Shown here in pieces: positions 17,405 to 29,424 of a stretch of DNA of 64,000 nucleotides. Made by a program: the position numbers and the translations under genes. The stretch comes from Bimastos eiseni (taxonomy: Eukaryota; Annelida; Clitellata; Crassiclitellata; Lumbricidae), in the NCBI GenBank assembly GCA_959347315.1, contig OY365806.1:52566068-52630067 (forward strand), given 5' to 3'. The notes beneath the pieces are model-generated. The model did no database searches. It was given only the letters and a program-made list of their open reading frames with translations, and was not told the DNA's origin. Numbering within the stretch: position 1 is the first letter of the stretch; each line of letters begins with the position of its first letter.

Positions 17405-18180
17405 TAATCAGGTCTGTTGGCCGCTAGGGAGGGGACCCGCCTAACTGCTGCCGATCTCTGGTCACGTGGTCTGGCTGGGACCACACACAGTGGTCTGGGA
17501 AGGTATCAGCACAATATTCTGAATGGGACCACAGCGTCTAGGACCACAGGCGGTCTGGAACCATTAGCGGCCTGGGACCAAACACAGTGGTCTGAATGGG
17601 ACCAGAGCGGTCTGGGACCACAGGCGGTCTGGGACGATAGGCGGTCTAGAACCACTAGCGGTCGGATACCATTAACGGTTCGGCCGGGACCAGCCAGTCT
17701 AAAAGTTGGCTGAGCCAGCGTCGGAGATTATAAAAGGAAGCGCAAAGACCAGTCTAAAAGTTCGCCAGTGAGCACGAGGTAACAGCACCCGGAGAGCAGA
17801 CGAGAGCAGAGTTCAACAGTTCGAGAGCAGCCTAGAGCAGCACATTAGTCGGAGCAGAGGAGCAGTCTTCGGAGCAAGAGCACGGACACCGTCGTAAAGT
17901 GTCGGTCGTCGTCGTTGTCAGCGAGCGGCGTGTCGAAGGCTCCTTGCGTTCACGGACACCGTCGCCAGGTGTCGTCATCGTCCTCGTCAGCGGATTGCTT
18001 ATCGCTGACGTCTGATCAGCTTTTCACTGACACCGTCGTCAGGTGTCGGTCGTTGTTAGCGAATTGTCTGTCGCTGGAGCCTGTTCTGCGTTTTACGGAC
18101 TCTGTCGTCGAGTGTACTCGTCGTCTTCCAGTGATCCAGGGACAGCCTGCTGAACTTGACGGTTGGTAAAGTGGCTGATC
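17405..18180 (+). mobile_element. LTR-like promoter fragment (probable solo LTR)
   Basis: A GC-rich upstream part is built of variants of GGTCTGGGACCACA. It is followed by a TATA box (GATTATAAAAGG near 17729) and a downstream part with repeated GTCGTCAGGTGTCG words (about 17885-18130). The order resembles the U3-TATA-R arrangement of the other Gypsy LTRs in this window. Exact ends and duplications could not be fixed. Confidence 0.4.
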
Positions 18181-18345
18181 TGACATTGAACCACGCCTAC
18201 AAACTGCAATTAATTACTGACGTATAGTCAGGGCTTCTGTTCGGAATAGAGGATTGTTGAAACGATGAACGACTACTCCTATGCTCCGGTAGTCGGATCC
18301 CGTCGACAGAGTAGGGTATCCTCGACTTCCTGGTCGTCATTCTCG

Positions 18346-18410
18346 TGCTTCTCGGTGCCCTGCTTCTCGGTGGCGTCTCGGTGTGGTCCACCCGCCTTAT
18401 ATGCTGCTAC
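18346..18410 (+). repeat. 65-bp direct repeat, copy 2
   Basis: Identical to 14596-14660. Satellite of opposite orientation starts at the base after it. Confidence 0.85.
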
Positions 18411-19780
18411 AGTCAATATAGTGTATTCATGAGCAATGTTCGATGGGTAGCTGTGCAAAGACGGGGTAATGCAATGCTTAGCGGTTTGGTAGGTTAGAGA
18501 GAGAGGTGGTAGTGGGGTATATGTGGTGTGAAAGACTTAGGCCTGTAGGCCGTCTAAGATCATTAGTTTTGGTGTCAAAGTTAGGGCCTATTGCATTGGG
18601 CAGTCAATATAGCGTATTCATGAGCAATGTTTAATGGGTAGCTGTGCAAAGATGGGGTAATGTAATGCTTAGCGGTTTGGTGGGTTAGAGAGTGAAGGTA
18701 GTGGGGTATATGTGGCGTGAAAGGCTTAGGCCTGTAGGCCGTCTAAGACCATTAGTTTTGGTGTCAAAGTTATGGCCTATTGCATTGGGCAGTCAATATA
18801 GCGTATTCATGAGCAATGTTTCATGGGTAGCTGTGCAAAGACGAGGTAATGTAATGCTTAGCGGTTTGGTGGGCCTATTGCATTGCACAGTCAATATAGT
18901 GTATTCATTTGCAATGTTTGATGGGTAGCTGTGCAAAGACGGGGTAATGTAATGCTGAGCGGTTTGGTGGGCCTATTGCATTGCACAGTCAATATAGTGT
19001 ATTCATGAGCAATGTTTGATGGGTAGCTGTGCAAAGACGAGGTAATGTAATGCTGAGCAGTTTGGTGGGCCTATTGCATTGCACAGTCAATATAGTGTAT
19101 TCATGAGCAATGTTTGATGGGTAGCTGTGCAAAGACGGGGTAATGTAATGCTTAGCAGTTTGGTGGGTTAGAGAGAGGTGGTAGTGGGGTATATGTGGTG
19201 TGAAAGACTTAGGCCTGTAGGCCGTATAAGACCATTAGTTTTGGTGTCAAAGTTAGGGCCCATTGCATTGGGCAGTCAATATAGCATATTCATGAGCAAT
19301 GTTTGATGGGTAGCTGTGCAAAGACGGGGTTATGTAATGCTTAGCGGTTTGGTGGGTTAGAGAGAGGTGGTAGTGGGGTATATGTGGTGTGAAAGACTTA
19401 GGCCTGTAGGCCGTCTAAGACCATTAGTTTTGGTGTCAAAGCTAGGGCCTATTGCATTGCACAGTCAATATAGTGTATCCATGAGCAATGTTTCATGGGT
19501 AGCTGTGCAAAGACGAGGTAATGTAATGCTTAGCGGTTTGGTGGGCCTATTGCGCTGCACAGTCAATATAGTGTATTCATGTGCAATGTTTGATGGGTAG
19601 CTGCGAAAAGACGGGGTAATATAATGCCTAGGGGGTTGAAGGGTTAGAGGGGTTAGAGAGAGGTGGTGGTGGGGTATATGAGGTGTGAAAGGCTTAGGCC
19701 TGTAAGCGATCTAAGACCATTAGTTTTGCTGTCAAAGTTAGGGCCTATTGCATTAGAGTGTATTAAAGGGCAATGTTTGA
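18411..19780 (+). repeat. satellite array, right block
   Basis: About nine units, mixing ~98-bp short and ~190-bp long forms, with words GTCAATATAGTGTATTCATG and GGGTAGCTGTGCAAAGAC. The last units diverge and lose the periodicity. Short ORFs in it recur unit by unit and are not genes. Confidence 0.9.
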
Positions 19781-19788
19781 TTACCAAA

Positions 19789-19828
19789 TACATTACCAAA
19801 TGTTGCCATGGCAACATTTGGTAATGTA
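19789..19828. repeat. 40-bp perfect palindrome
   Basis: Perfectly self-complementary around 19808/19809, with core ATGTTGCCATGGCAACAT. It lies at the degenerate end of the satellite. It could extrude as a cruciform. Confidence 0.85.
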
Positions 19829-19984
19829 ATGAAAAGCGGTTTGGTGTTTTGGGAAGTGGTGTTTAGTGGCGTGTAGGTGGTGTTAAAGGCTTGTTTCTGT
19901 AAGGCGTCTAAGACTAAGATTTTACTTGTGAGGCAGTGTATACTCTGAACGTGTGCCTGACTGGGGATATCACTCGCCTCGCGA

Positions 19985-20365
19985 ATATGAACTTGAATGT
20001 GAAAGTGAAAACGACGTCCAGCTTGACAGACATAGCAAAATACGCAATTGCGTACCAAAAGAAAGATAAAAAATTAAATCTCCAATAATATTTCAACAAC
20101 AATTTTTAACGATATAAAAGATATTAAATACTTAACCAAATAATATGTAACTAGAATGAAATTTTCAACGTCATCAGAACATACTTAGTCGGCGTACTTA
20201 CGGTGTATTGATGTTTTCGAGACTCAGAATAGCTAATATATAATGACGGTTTTCCATAACGGACGAACATTAATTGTTTTAAAAACTTTCTATTTTCATT
20301 TTGCTTTTAAGTTACAGTTTAATATTGGGTACCAAATTTTCGAGGCCAGCCGCCAGCCCTGCCAC
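19985..20365 (+). repeat. dispersed repeat R1, uninterrupted copy
   Basis: Matches 57450-57651 plus 60716-60830, where the same repeat is split by two insertions, and part of 61115-61310. Shared words include ACTCAGAATAGCTAATATAT and CTATTTTCATTTTG. This copy supplies the empty site for the Ginger element at 57652. Confidence 0.75.
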
Positions 20366-20469
20366 TACCCACTCTAGGCCAAGCCGCAGGAACCGCATGT
20401 GAATAAGCTGGTTCCTGCGACTTCGTTTTTATTTATTTATATATTACCGAAACTAGCTGGGGCACATGG

Positions 20470-21190
20470 CGTTCGCCCGGGTAGACAGGTTTTTGGCCCT
20501 GGAGAGGAGGAAGACGGCGGCGTAGGGGTTACTCTGTTCTACTTCCCTCTACTGTGTGTCCAAGGTATTCCCCGAGCTAACGGCGAAGGTTTCGAGTGAA
20601 TAACTGTAAAAGTGTGTAAATGCATAAACGGAGAGACAGACAGGCACAGAATCTAAATATTCATATTAATAAACCGTGTTTATTACAGAGTATACACAAC
20701 GTTCTTTGAGGAACGTTGTGTATACTCTGAATACACCTAGCTCTACCCTCTTACAGTATGATAGCACTTCGTGAAACAACGGACTCACCAACCAGTCCGT
20801 TATTTAATGTCGATGTAAATCCTCGAAAATTTCTCAGCGCCCCAAAAACCACGTCAGGGAGACCAGCTTATTCACCCGCGCTGTACCAAATCAAGTCCAC
20901 AAGTCCTCTTGTTTCTTTTCGGTGCCAGGTCGTAATGCGAGGAGTCGAGCCGAGGAACTTGGCAACAACACTGATGCGCACAGAGTACACGTGACTGCGT
21001 CCGCGTGTGCAGACGACCCGTGTTGTATCGGTGTTTGAAAGGTGTGCCATAAGGTTTTGGCCCTGGAGACCAGGAAGATAGTGGCTGCGGAGTTCGGGAA
21101 TCCATCTACTCCTTACGTGTCACTGGTGTTTCCCGAGCCAGCGGCGAAGGTTTTGAGTCAATGGCTGCAAAACTGTGGAAATGCATCGCC
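20470..21190. repeat. duplicated ~130-bp segment (two diverged copies)
   Basis: About 20487-20615 and 21050-21185 share words such as TTTTGGCCCTGGAGA and CGGCGAAGGTTT. The second copy is open (KVLALETRKIVAAEFGN, then AAKVLSQWLQNCGN) and the first has stops. The coding look is limited to one copy, so I treat this as repeat. Confidence 0.5.
20686..20729. repeat. 19-bp perfect inverted repeat with 6-base loop
   Basis: CAGAGTATACACAACGTTC (20686-20704) pairs completely with 20711-20729; the loop is TTTGAG. It is the second of four long hairpins in the window. Confidence 0.85.
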
Positions 21191-21420
21191 GGACAGAGGG
21201 GCACACAAAAAGTCTACTTTATTTATAAGATTTGATACTGCCCTTCTTCCAACATTTTTTGCTCATAAGTGCACACATGCCTCAACGGTGCAATTGCAGT
21301 TGTACTGTAGAGCAATTCTGCGCGAAGGACATGCTCAAGGTCGCTATAGCCTAGCCTACACTGTGACTTCCCGGATGAGATCGAACGCGATCGCTCAGCG
21401 CACACTAGACTAGGGCAAAC

Positions 21421-21600
21421 TTATCGAGTTTTACTAATCGATTAATCGAGTTTGTTCGATTAGCTCAATTGTTCGATTCATACGATTATCTCGATTCTCC
21501 GATTTCTCAGACACAATCGAGCTAATCGTGCTAATCGAACAATCGAGTAATCGATTAGTAAGCGATTAATCTATTGGTATGCGATTAATCAATATTAACA
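21421..21600. repeat. ATCGATTA-rich fold-back repeat
   Basis: TTACTAATCGATTA at 21433 and TAATCGATTAGTAA near 21548 are arms of an imperfect inverted repeat whose interior consists of TCGATTAG-like words. This is typical of a short MITE. Confidence 0.6.
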
Positions 21601-21639
21601 TAAGCCAGACAAACGAAGATAGTATCTCTATCGTCTGCG

Positions 21640-22450
21640 CGGGGCCGGATTTAGACTTGAAGAGGCCCTAAGCTATTTTAGATATGGAGCCTTTTATAAG
21701 TCCAGATAATCTATAATATCGGTGACAAATATGATTTTCGGATACCTAGAGGGTTAAACTGAAATACAATTAAGAAGTATATTGAGAGTGAAATAATAAA
21801 TCTTTAATTCAAAGTAATTTTTATTCACAATCAACTTAATAATGCAAACTCTGGTAAAAAGAAACAAAAGTTCTTTTAAAAGACACAGTTTGCAAAGGCT
21901 TATTACCTAATTTCTTGAAACTGTTATAAGAATTAAGGAATTATAATTTATTAAACTAAAATATTTTCTTTCTTGCCTTTGCCAGAGCAAAGTCACTGAT
22001 GACATCGTCGAATGATAAACTGCGTAGTTTGTCACTTTCTATACACATGAAACTGAGAGAACATAATTTATCTTGAGTCTTGTAGTTCTAAATTCATTTT
22101 TTGATCTTCTTCAGCAGGGAAAAAATCTTTCTCCCAAGCAATTTGCAACCATCATACTAAGGAACAATCTCAACATTGCTTCTATATTAAGGAATGCTGA
22201 TTGGACACCATCGTTAAATATTACCCTATACAGATCCTGATGTGTCAGACTATCATGTTTCGGTGAACCTTGGGCTTGACTGTGTCTAATATATTGATGA
22301 AAATGCTCCAGTTCTACAAAATTCATGTCCGCATCGTCAGGATATGTTTGGCATAAGGCACTAACTCCTTCATGAATTTCTTCTTCTGTAGCTTCTAATT
22401 TTGTTAGGAATGAAAACTTTTTTGCAGTATCATTGTTTTCTGAGGCTCAA
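21640..22450 (-). pseudogene. hAT transposase relic (C-terminal dimerisation region)
   Basis: On the minus strand, 22326-22111 encodes VELEHFHQYIRHSQAQGS and QSAFLNIEAMLRLFLSMMVA followed by NCLGERFF. This is the layout of a hAT dimerisation domain (the usual A-S-x-E-R-S-F-S step is degenerate here). Further residues continue on both sides in other frames (KIKNELRTTRLKI below, ATEEEIHEGVSALCQTYPDD above), so it carries several indels. The GGCCGGATTTAGACTTGAAG near 21645 looks like a hAT terminal sequence. Confidence 0.6.
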
Positions 22451-22536
22451 TGTGCCAGACTTGACTTTAATGCATCCCTTACAGATTATTTTTGATTCTG
22501 AACTTGTCTCTTGGCTCAAGGTCAGAGTTGTATGGT

Positions 22537-22692
22537 CTCGAGACAGTTTTTTAGTGTCTCAGTATCGGAAGCCTCCTGTCTCGTTCTCGAGGTAGTGTCT
22601 CAAATTTTTAGAAACGGTCTTGAAGGAAAGTCTTGTTCTGTCTCAAACAAGAGATCTCGATAAGTTTCGCGTTAACTGTCTTAAAATCTGGC
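22537..22692 (+). repeat. GTCTCGAGAC repeat, copy A
   Basis: Matches 27668-27838 (GGTCTCGAGACAGTTTTTTA, ...TCTCGATAAGTTTCGC). Member of a dispersed family related to the CTTGGTCTCGG elements. Confidence 0.75.
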
Positions 22693-23441
22693 GGAATATG
22701 AGTACACCGATCATACACTGTCGGTAGGGAAGATGAAACCATGAGGGAGAGAACTGGCCACCCACCCACCTTCATGTGCCAACATGGTTTCGAACTCACT
22801 CTTTCCACCACACAGGTCACCATCTTACTTGATGAGGTCAAAACTGCTGAAGCTGCATGACCGAAAGTTTTTGACAAGAATGATTTATGTAATTCAAATG
22901 TCTTGTAGACCAAAGTATGGTATAACAAAAGCAGGTGGTCAAAAAAAAGAACATACTTCTCTAATAGTTCACCCTATATATATATACTTCCAAAAAAATT
23001 GTCTGATATGTATTGTATGAAATACCGAATTTATTAGAAATAAAATTATACAAAATTCAGCTACCATTTGTTTATTTCACCACATCTACACTCAAGTCCT
23101 TTTACAATCGTACAATAATGACATGGCTATCAGTGTTATTTTGCTTCTCTGATTAATTTTACTTCTAGTTCTTATTCACTTATCTTTAATTGATTTTACT
23201 TCTACTTCTCAAATTATTTTACTTCTACTTCACTTTTTGTTTAAAATTTCCCGTGTAAATGATAAATGTTTCGTTTTTCTCAGTCTTTATATCTACTGCA
23301 TATTGCACACACTTTTCTCAATACTAATTGATGTAATGATGAAATTTTCATTTAAGCTTTTAAATCGATTGTACATAGATTAACACAGTACAAGTGACAA
23401 ACACTGTTAATTGGAACAGTCTAAACTGTATCACCAATCAA
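22693..23441. other. no recognised gene
   Basis: A/T-rich, short ORFs only. Runs such as TTTTACTTCTACTTC (23150-23230) are low complexity. Confidence 0.4.
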
Positions 23442-23715
23442 CAGAGGTGCAAAAAACCAAGATTTAAAAAAAATCAAGTTGTTTTTTTATTTTTATTTTG
23501 GTTTTTAGTTTTCCTTTGGATTTTGTCACAAAAGTTTTGTTACAAAGAGCATCAAACACAGCATGAAAAAGAGCTCCAACTCGTTTATATAATTACTTTA
23601 GTTTGATTTCGGACTGAATAACACACAAAATTAGTAATATAATAGTAAATTATTAGTCAATTTAATAAAAATATTTAACGAAACCAAAAAACTGCCATTT
23701 TTGTTTTTTTTTAAA
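23442..23715 (+). mobile_element. hAT-type MITE, 3' truncated copy
   Basis: Begins CAGAGGTGCAAAAAACCAAG and follows the complete copy at 44289-44622 through the word TTTAGTTTTCCTTTGGAT. The right terminal repeat is not evident. Confidence 0.7.
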
Positions 23716-24655
23716 TAATGATCTTCAATTTTAGAAATACTCGCATCTCCAGAGATGACTTCATCCTATTTCTACGACCAGTTGATAAAATCCCGGCTAT
23801 TGAGAAAATTCTCTCTACGTAGGCCTGAGATGCTGGTGCTGAAACCAGGTCTTCAGCCAATGGAGATAGTTTGGGATAAATGCTGGTTCTACTGTTCCAA
23901 ACTTCAAGATGTCATCGACCGATTGTAAGAAAACTTTGATACATGCGCAGTTGACGGGTCTGATTACGTCTACGAGATTCACGTTTAGCGTGAAGTCAAG
24001 GGATCTAGCGAAGGTGACAATAATGGAGATATAATTATTTATGTAGCGCAGTAGCCTACTACTTAAAACGGCCCACGGAAGCGCATCTGAAATGTTTATT
24101 AAATTTTGTTCTGAAATTAATTTTACTTATTCATTTTGGGAGGTCTCCATTTCACTTCTTATTCTATTATAGTTCTTAAAATAATGTTTATTCTACTTCT
24201 ACTGAACGAGAATCAAGTAATTATTATTCTATTCGACTGCTAGTTCACGAATATATCACTGATGGCTATCATTTGCAGAGGGCACAGGTCGCACGGGCTG
24301 ATGACCACTAGAGGCCTTGCTCGAAATGGAAAATTTGATGGAACGGAACACTAGCAAATATTGTGGCGTTTTTGTGCCGGGACTGCCGAGGGGTAGCGTT
24401 TGGGTTCCCCTTTATTGTTGATGAAGCATTTTTCCTCCCTCTGGGAACAATTTCGCTCCCTCTGTGTGAGCGTTTTCGCTCCCTATGGGAGCATTTTCGC
24501 TCCCTATGGGAGCCCTCTGGGGTTATATCAGCGTGACAGAGAGAGCTAGAGGCAGCTGAAGTGAGAGCACACAGAAGGTCGGAACTGAACAATAGGCTGA
24601 TTCGTCGTGTAAACTGTTTGATGCAGATTTAGTTAATCATATAGTTATCGAACCA
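23716..24655. other. no recognised gene; short TCGCTCCCT repeats
   Basis: Mostly nondescript. 24425-24520 holds four copies of a TTTTCGCTCCCTATGGGAGC-like word, possibly LTR upstream sequence for the fragment that follows. Confidence 0.4.
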
Positions 24656-24659
24656 CGAT

Positions 24660-24893
24660 TGATTTCGTCTCTAGCCGTCACTTTCGAATTCGTTGCAGTC
24701 TCGAAGGCCTGCGCCAGACCGGACAGGTCCTACTCCGCGGACGATTAAGAAGACAGAGAAAACCTCGAAGCTTGGCCTTCGGGGTACCAGGAGAAGACGG
24801 GAAGGAATTCAAGGTTTTCCCAGGGCGATCGCCCCAACTGTTGCTGACACGTGAACGCCCGGTGCCGGCCCCAACCGGGGTTCGCCACAATAT
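24660..24893 (+). mobile_element. Gypsy LTR 3' portion (fragment)
   Basis: Aligns by eye with 25835-26075: both contain GCGCCAGACCGGACA, GGGGTACCAG and the same terminus GGGGTTCGCCACAA. Here unrelated sequence follows the terminus, so it is a solo or truncated LTR. Confidence 0.65.
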
Positions 24894-25419
24894 ATTGTAC
24901 CATTCACAGGACAATTTTATGGTTATTCCATATTAGTTCCAGGTTGTACCAGAAACATAAATTAATCACTATAACAAAATTATATAAATAAGGCATTGGT
25001 TATTTTGGTTTGTCGATGTTGTAGGCAGTCTGACACTCAACTTAATTTTGGTGTCGATATTTTTTACCAGTTTGTTCTGATATTTCAAGTGCTTTCAGAA
25101 AAGCATCACTTTTTATGTTCAACTAGTTTTTTCCACAAACTAGACTGTTCGAGTTTCTTTAGTGTTACCCTTAGATAATAGCCTACAGAACACCATGCCA
25201 AGGTTTAGATTTTAGAGATTCTTAGATTGTTTTCACTAAATTTTCCGAGATTGTTCAATTTGCTTTCTGAGTAAACCCAAAAGCTTTATTTTTTACAATC
25301 AGCCTGTCATTGCATGTATTGTGTAGCATTATGCTACGATGTGTCATTTGCCCTTGGTCAGCGGCGGTGTCTACTGCGTGGGATTATTCGCTTTTGTGAT
25401 GTATGCCTGAGATTACTTT
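24894..25419. other. no recognised gene
   Basis: A/T-rich sequence between two LTR segments, with no motif seen. Confidence 0.4.
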
Positions 25420-26075
25420 CTGTTGGGCGTGTTGGCCCGTCTTGGACCCAGCGTGCCGGGTCATGCTGGCCTGGCACGGACCGACTCTCGCCGTCGTGCT
25501 AATCTCGGCACGATCCTTCCTTCCTGGGCCCCTCTCGGCACGGGCGTGCCTGGGCATGCCGGCTCGGCACGGGCGTGCTGGCCCAGCACGAACCGCCTTA
25601 CCCCTCACGTGCCGGCTTGGCACGTGTCGGCACGAGCCGGACCGGACCGGCTCGGCACGACTAGACTATAAATACAGAGCATTACTGGGTGGATATTCGG
25701 TAGCTCAGTCAGACCAGTTGTTCAGATGATTCGACAACGACTGTAGTCGATGCGTGTTTGAGCTGATTCGATGTGTTGACTATCTGCTGTTGCTGTTACG
25801 TTGAATAAAGACAAATTCGTTGATCAACACATTGACTTCGTCTGTACCTTACGCTGCCTTTCAGTGCCGTTCGATCTCGTAGCAGTCTAGAAAGCCAGCG
25901 CCAGACCGGACATGTCTTATCCAGCAGACGATCAAGAATACGGGGAAACCTCGGCCGTGCTCGGCCTCCTGGGGTACCAGTAAATAGAGGAAGGACCCGA
26001 ACCTTCCCAGAGCGTTGGTCGAATCCTGCAACTGCATGGCCAACGCTCGGTGCCGACCTGATAGGGGTTCGCCAC
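25420..26075 (+). mobile_element. Gypsy 5' LTR with TATA box
   Basis: The U3 part is a CpG-rich series of GGCACGGGCGTGC-like words. A TATA box (GACTATAAATACAG near 25665) and an AATAAAG near 25803 follow. It ends GGGGTTCGCCACAA, directly before a degenerate primer-binding site and the gag frame. Confidence 0.6.
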
Positions 26076-26115
26076 AAATGTGTTACGCAGAAGTGGGATT
26101 TCAGAAAGACTGCTG

Positions 26116-27290
26116 ATGGAAGACGACGAAACGATCATCTACACGCTGCTGAACGTCGACGCGCCGCCTATCAATGGTTCGACGCTCACTTAGCCGGGAA
26201 GAAAACCAAACACGCTCTATACCCGTAACCGACTACTGGAGAGCATCGACTTCGACAACCCGAGGCCGATGGAGCCGGGACCGCCTGAAAAAGCAGACGA
26301 ACTAACTCTGATGCCGAAACTGCTGGAGGGCGTCAGAGGTATGCTCCGGGACCGACCGTCGCTGATGAAGCCTGGCAAGTTCGACGGGACTGGGTCACTT
26401 GAATCGTTCTTGACTCATTTCCAGGTGTGTGCCAGACAGTCCGGTCTGGCACAATTGGATGTAGCGCCGTGGACCGAGTGGACTATCTACGCTGCGCTCT
26501 GAAGAAGGCCGCGACCCAGCTGCTGTGGGACTTTGGGGCTCGACAGGGCGTGACCTACGAGGAGCTTGCGAAAGGTTGCGCCAGCGGTACTGGACGGAAG
26601 GCCAAGCCGAAACCTTCCGTGCCCAACTCTACTACCGACACCCAACGAACGGAAGAAAGTCTGAGCGACCTGCTGCACAAGATACGTCGCGTGGTCGTCC
26701 TCGCCTATCCTGTGCCGTCCAACGAGACGACCGAAATCATCGCGAAGGACTCTTTCCTGGAGGCCATGATAGACTGGGAGCTTTCGCTCAAAGTACGCGA
26801 GCGAGAGCCGAAGACCCTAGACAAAGCGTATCGCACTGCGCTTCGTTTGTAGGCCTATCGGACGACGATGGACTCAGACGACCGAACGCGGCCGTTGAAC
26901 CGGCCGGATTCGAGGAACTCAACAAACCGACGAGAGTCCGCAACTACAGGCCTGGCTGGAGCGCTTCCAGACCAAGCGCAGGAAGAACTGAGGCGATGGC
27001 AGAGAAACTTGGAGGCCAAGTTCGACCGAAAACTACGGGAGCTGACGAACCGAACCACGCCGCCTGACGACCAGGACGTCTGGACGTTCGCCCTGCTGGT
27101 AACCATCGGCAAGGACGGACGAGGACTTGTTTCCGCTGTCGTCCGAGACTGCCAGCAAGGTCGGGATCGACGCGACGACGACGCTGAACCAAACAATGCC
27201 GAGCCGACGCCTCTGGAGGCGGCGGTTGTCAACCACACCACCAGGTTGAGGGCTCCGAACCGAGCGACCAGCAACGCGGTCTACATTTAG
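26116..27290 (+). pseudogene. Gypsy gag(-protease) relic 1
   Basis: From an ATG at 26116 the frames encode a gag related to the one at 31278: both contain MKPGKFDGTGSLESFL, LLWDFGARQ and PVPSNET. Several frameshifts move the coding sense between frames (26269-26502, 26427-26852, 26868-27290). The end (RATSNAVYI, then a TAG) is the protease start in the related copy; beyond it the element is lost. No zinc knuckle survives. Confidence 0.7.
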
Positions 27291-27345
27291 GGAACGATCG
27301 ACGGACGTCAACATGTGTGCCTGGTCAACATGTCTTCCAGCCGTC

Positions 27346-27665
27346 TCAGTTCGCTGCAACTTTGTCCCGAACGCCGAAAGGAAGTCTGCGGAGTGGCATC
27401 TGGACTGTTTGTACTTTTGAATTGACCTGAAAATGGACGTTGTCTGTCAGTAAACCGATGCCCTCGAACAGATATGCGTATTCTGCCACCACCCCACTTT
27501 CGGTGAGGTATTCTTGTGTATCATCTCGTGTGCGTGTCATCGACGGGAATGAGTCCCAGTTCGACGCAGGCCGAGGATAGGTTGTTCGTGTTTCGCCGCG
27601 ACGTAGATATCAAACAGATACCGATGACGCAATCGTGGCTGCTCGACAGTGCTGGTGCTGAGTTC
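27346..27665 (-). pseudogene. Gypsy protease-RT junction fragment, minus strand
   Basis: Reading leftward: STSRRNTNNLSSACVELGLI, then EYAYLFEGIGLLTDNVHFQV and VQTVQMPLRRLPFGVRDK, the linker just before reverse transcriptase in K02A2.6-like Gypsy Pol. It belongs with the gag at 28560-29349 and is separated from it by the insertion at 27668-28500. Confidence 0.6.
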
Positions 27666-27667
27666 GG

Positions 27668-27838
27668 TCCTGTCTCGAGACAGTTTTTTAGTGTCTCGGT
27701 CTCGAGAGCCTGTTGTCTTGGTCTCGGTCTCGAGGTAGTGTCTCGAATTTTTAGAAACTGTCTTTATGTGAAAGTCTTGTTCTGTCTCGAACAAGCGGTC
27801 TCGATAAGTTTCGCATTAACTGTCTTAAAATCTTGCGC
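27668..27838 (+). repeat. GTCTCGAGAC repeat, copy B
   Basis: Near-identical to 22537-22692. With the CTCGGTCTTGG block at 28420-28495 it forms one insertion, running from about 27650 to 28515, that splits the minus-strand Gypsy relic. Confidence 0.75.
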
Positions 27839-28519
27839 TAGAAACTGAAACCGGAATTTACGAGAAACGGTAATTCTGGTTAACGCGCGAGTTACATGAT
27901 ACTGAAATCAATTTAATTGTCTTAAAGTGGAAAAATATCTGAGAGAGAACCTGAAATTGTGAAGTTTTCGTTTACGCAACCTGAAGTTAGGCCTAATGAC
28001 AAACAGTAGCTATGAAGTGCTGTTTGTCATTGATGTAAAGCCACCATAACCGAAACGATCGGAACAACTTCGAGTTTCTCAGGGTGAGTAAGGCTATGCG
28101 CAAATTTATAATTTCGTTTAGTATTTGGATCGAATTTGCTTGTTTAAAAGCGTCTAGTAGATTTCAGACGTGACTAAAAAGACTTTCTTTATACTATTTA
28201 GAAAATAGGCCGACGAAGAGTTATCGAAACAGATACAACGCGGCAATATAAAACTGTTCTCGCGAATTGGTACTATCACTACTATGTACGTGTACATTAT
28301 AAGTTTCAAATTGAAATTACAAATGAACCTTATTCCCGAAAACTGATACATTAGTATTTTACAGCTTTTTATATAGGATCACTTGTCTTTTACTATCTCG
28401 CACTCTCTCGTACTGTATTGAGCCTAGTGTCTCGGTCTTGGTACCTCACTGTCTCAGTCTCGGCACCTTACTGTCTCGGTCTCGTCTTGGTCTTGAAGTT
28501 TCAAGTCTTGCATACAACA
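27839..28519. mobile_element. interior and far end of the GTCTCGG-type insertion
   Basis: No ORF of note. It ends in CTCGGTCTTGG words and CAACACTG, the same terminus as at 36659 and 61614. Confidence 0.5.
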
Positions 28520-28559
28520 CTGGAGCGACCTGCAGTCGCACGTACCATCTGTCGCTTTT

Positions 28560-29349
28560 AAGCGTGGTCAAGGACAGAAGCTCCTCGTCTGATACTTCAT
28601 CGAGTTCTCGGATTTCCGGGCGGCTCGGTATTCGTGCTGCCGGTGCAGATTGACAAACGCACTCGAAATGCGACTTTTTTTAAACAGCGTCGACATGTTT
28701 GCCAAAACGCGAGGCAGTTTTCGCGTAGTGGCTCATGACGTCGGTCGCAGTATTTTTATTTGTTCTGGCTGACCTTTTTAGGCTCAGACGTTTTCTGGTG
28801 CGAATGGTATGACCGTGAGACTGGAGAGGAACGGAAAGCTTGGACCTGATCTTGGGCCGTCATTGATCGCATCTGCTGTCCGGCTGCTTCGCTGGCTTTA
28901 CAGATGTCTATAGCTTTGTTCAGAGTCAGCTCACGGATTTGCAGGAGTTTGTGACGTGTCTTTGATGCCGACGACCACGCGGTCACGAATCATGGACTCT
29001 TCGCCACCCTCCGGATTTCGCCGAAAAATGTGTCGAAACGCTCTTTGGACTCCTGGACGCGTTGGTAGATATCGCTCGTATGTAACATTGACACAGAAAG
29101 TCTCAAAAGCTACGATAATTTTTGCTATGGCTATGTCTTTCTTATACTCGCCTGGCAGAGATAAACTGCGATACATGTCGTAAGCCTATGTATGTCAGAT
29201 AGACAGAAGAGCAGAAAGCTGGACTCCGTCAGGTCAACAGCTAGTTCATAAGTTTCCCATTGTCCTATAAAACGTGTCCAAATGTCGGCGACATTGCTGC
29301 CGGTCACTTTCAGTGGCTCGGGCGGTCTTAAATTCGGCGTTAAACTCAT
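28560..29349 (-). pseudogene. Gypsy gag relic with zinc-knuckle remains, minus strand
   Basis: Reading leftward from 29349: MSLTPNLRPPEPLKVTGSNV and WTRFIGQWETYELAVDLTE, then DVYRSLSLPGEYKKD, ESMIRDRVVVGIKD, LLQIRELTLNKAIDICKASE. This is a gag of the K02A2.6-like Gypsy type. A Cys/His-rich part near 28660-28740 (frame CRRCLKKSHFECVC) is what remains of the nucleocapsid knuckle. At least three frameshifts separate these parts. Confidence 0.75.
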
Positions 29350-29424
29350 TGTACATTTTGGCCAAAAATTAGACCAAGTTATCGATCATTTATGAAAAGA
29401 GCAAAATATTGTTGAGAAATTGTC

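Noticed and set aside
18692..19600. Repeated 77-78-aa plus-strand ORFs
   Set aside because: They recur once per satellite unit and follow its periodicity.
25384..25729. Several overlapping ORFs of 80-108 aa
   Set aside because: Caused by GGCACGGGCGTGC repetition in the LTR; all frames are open together.
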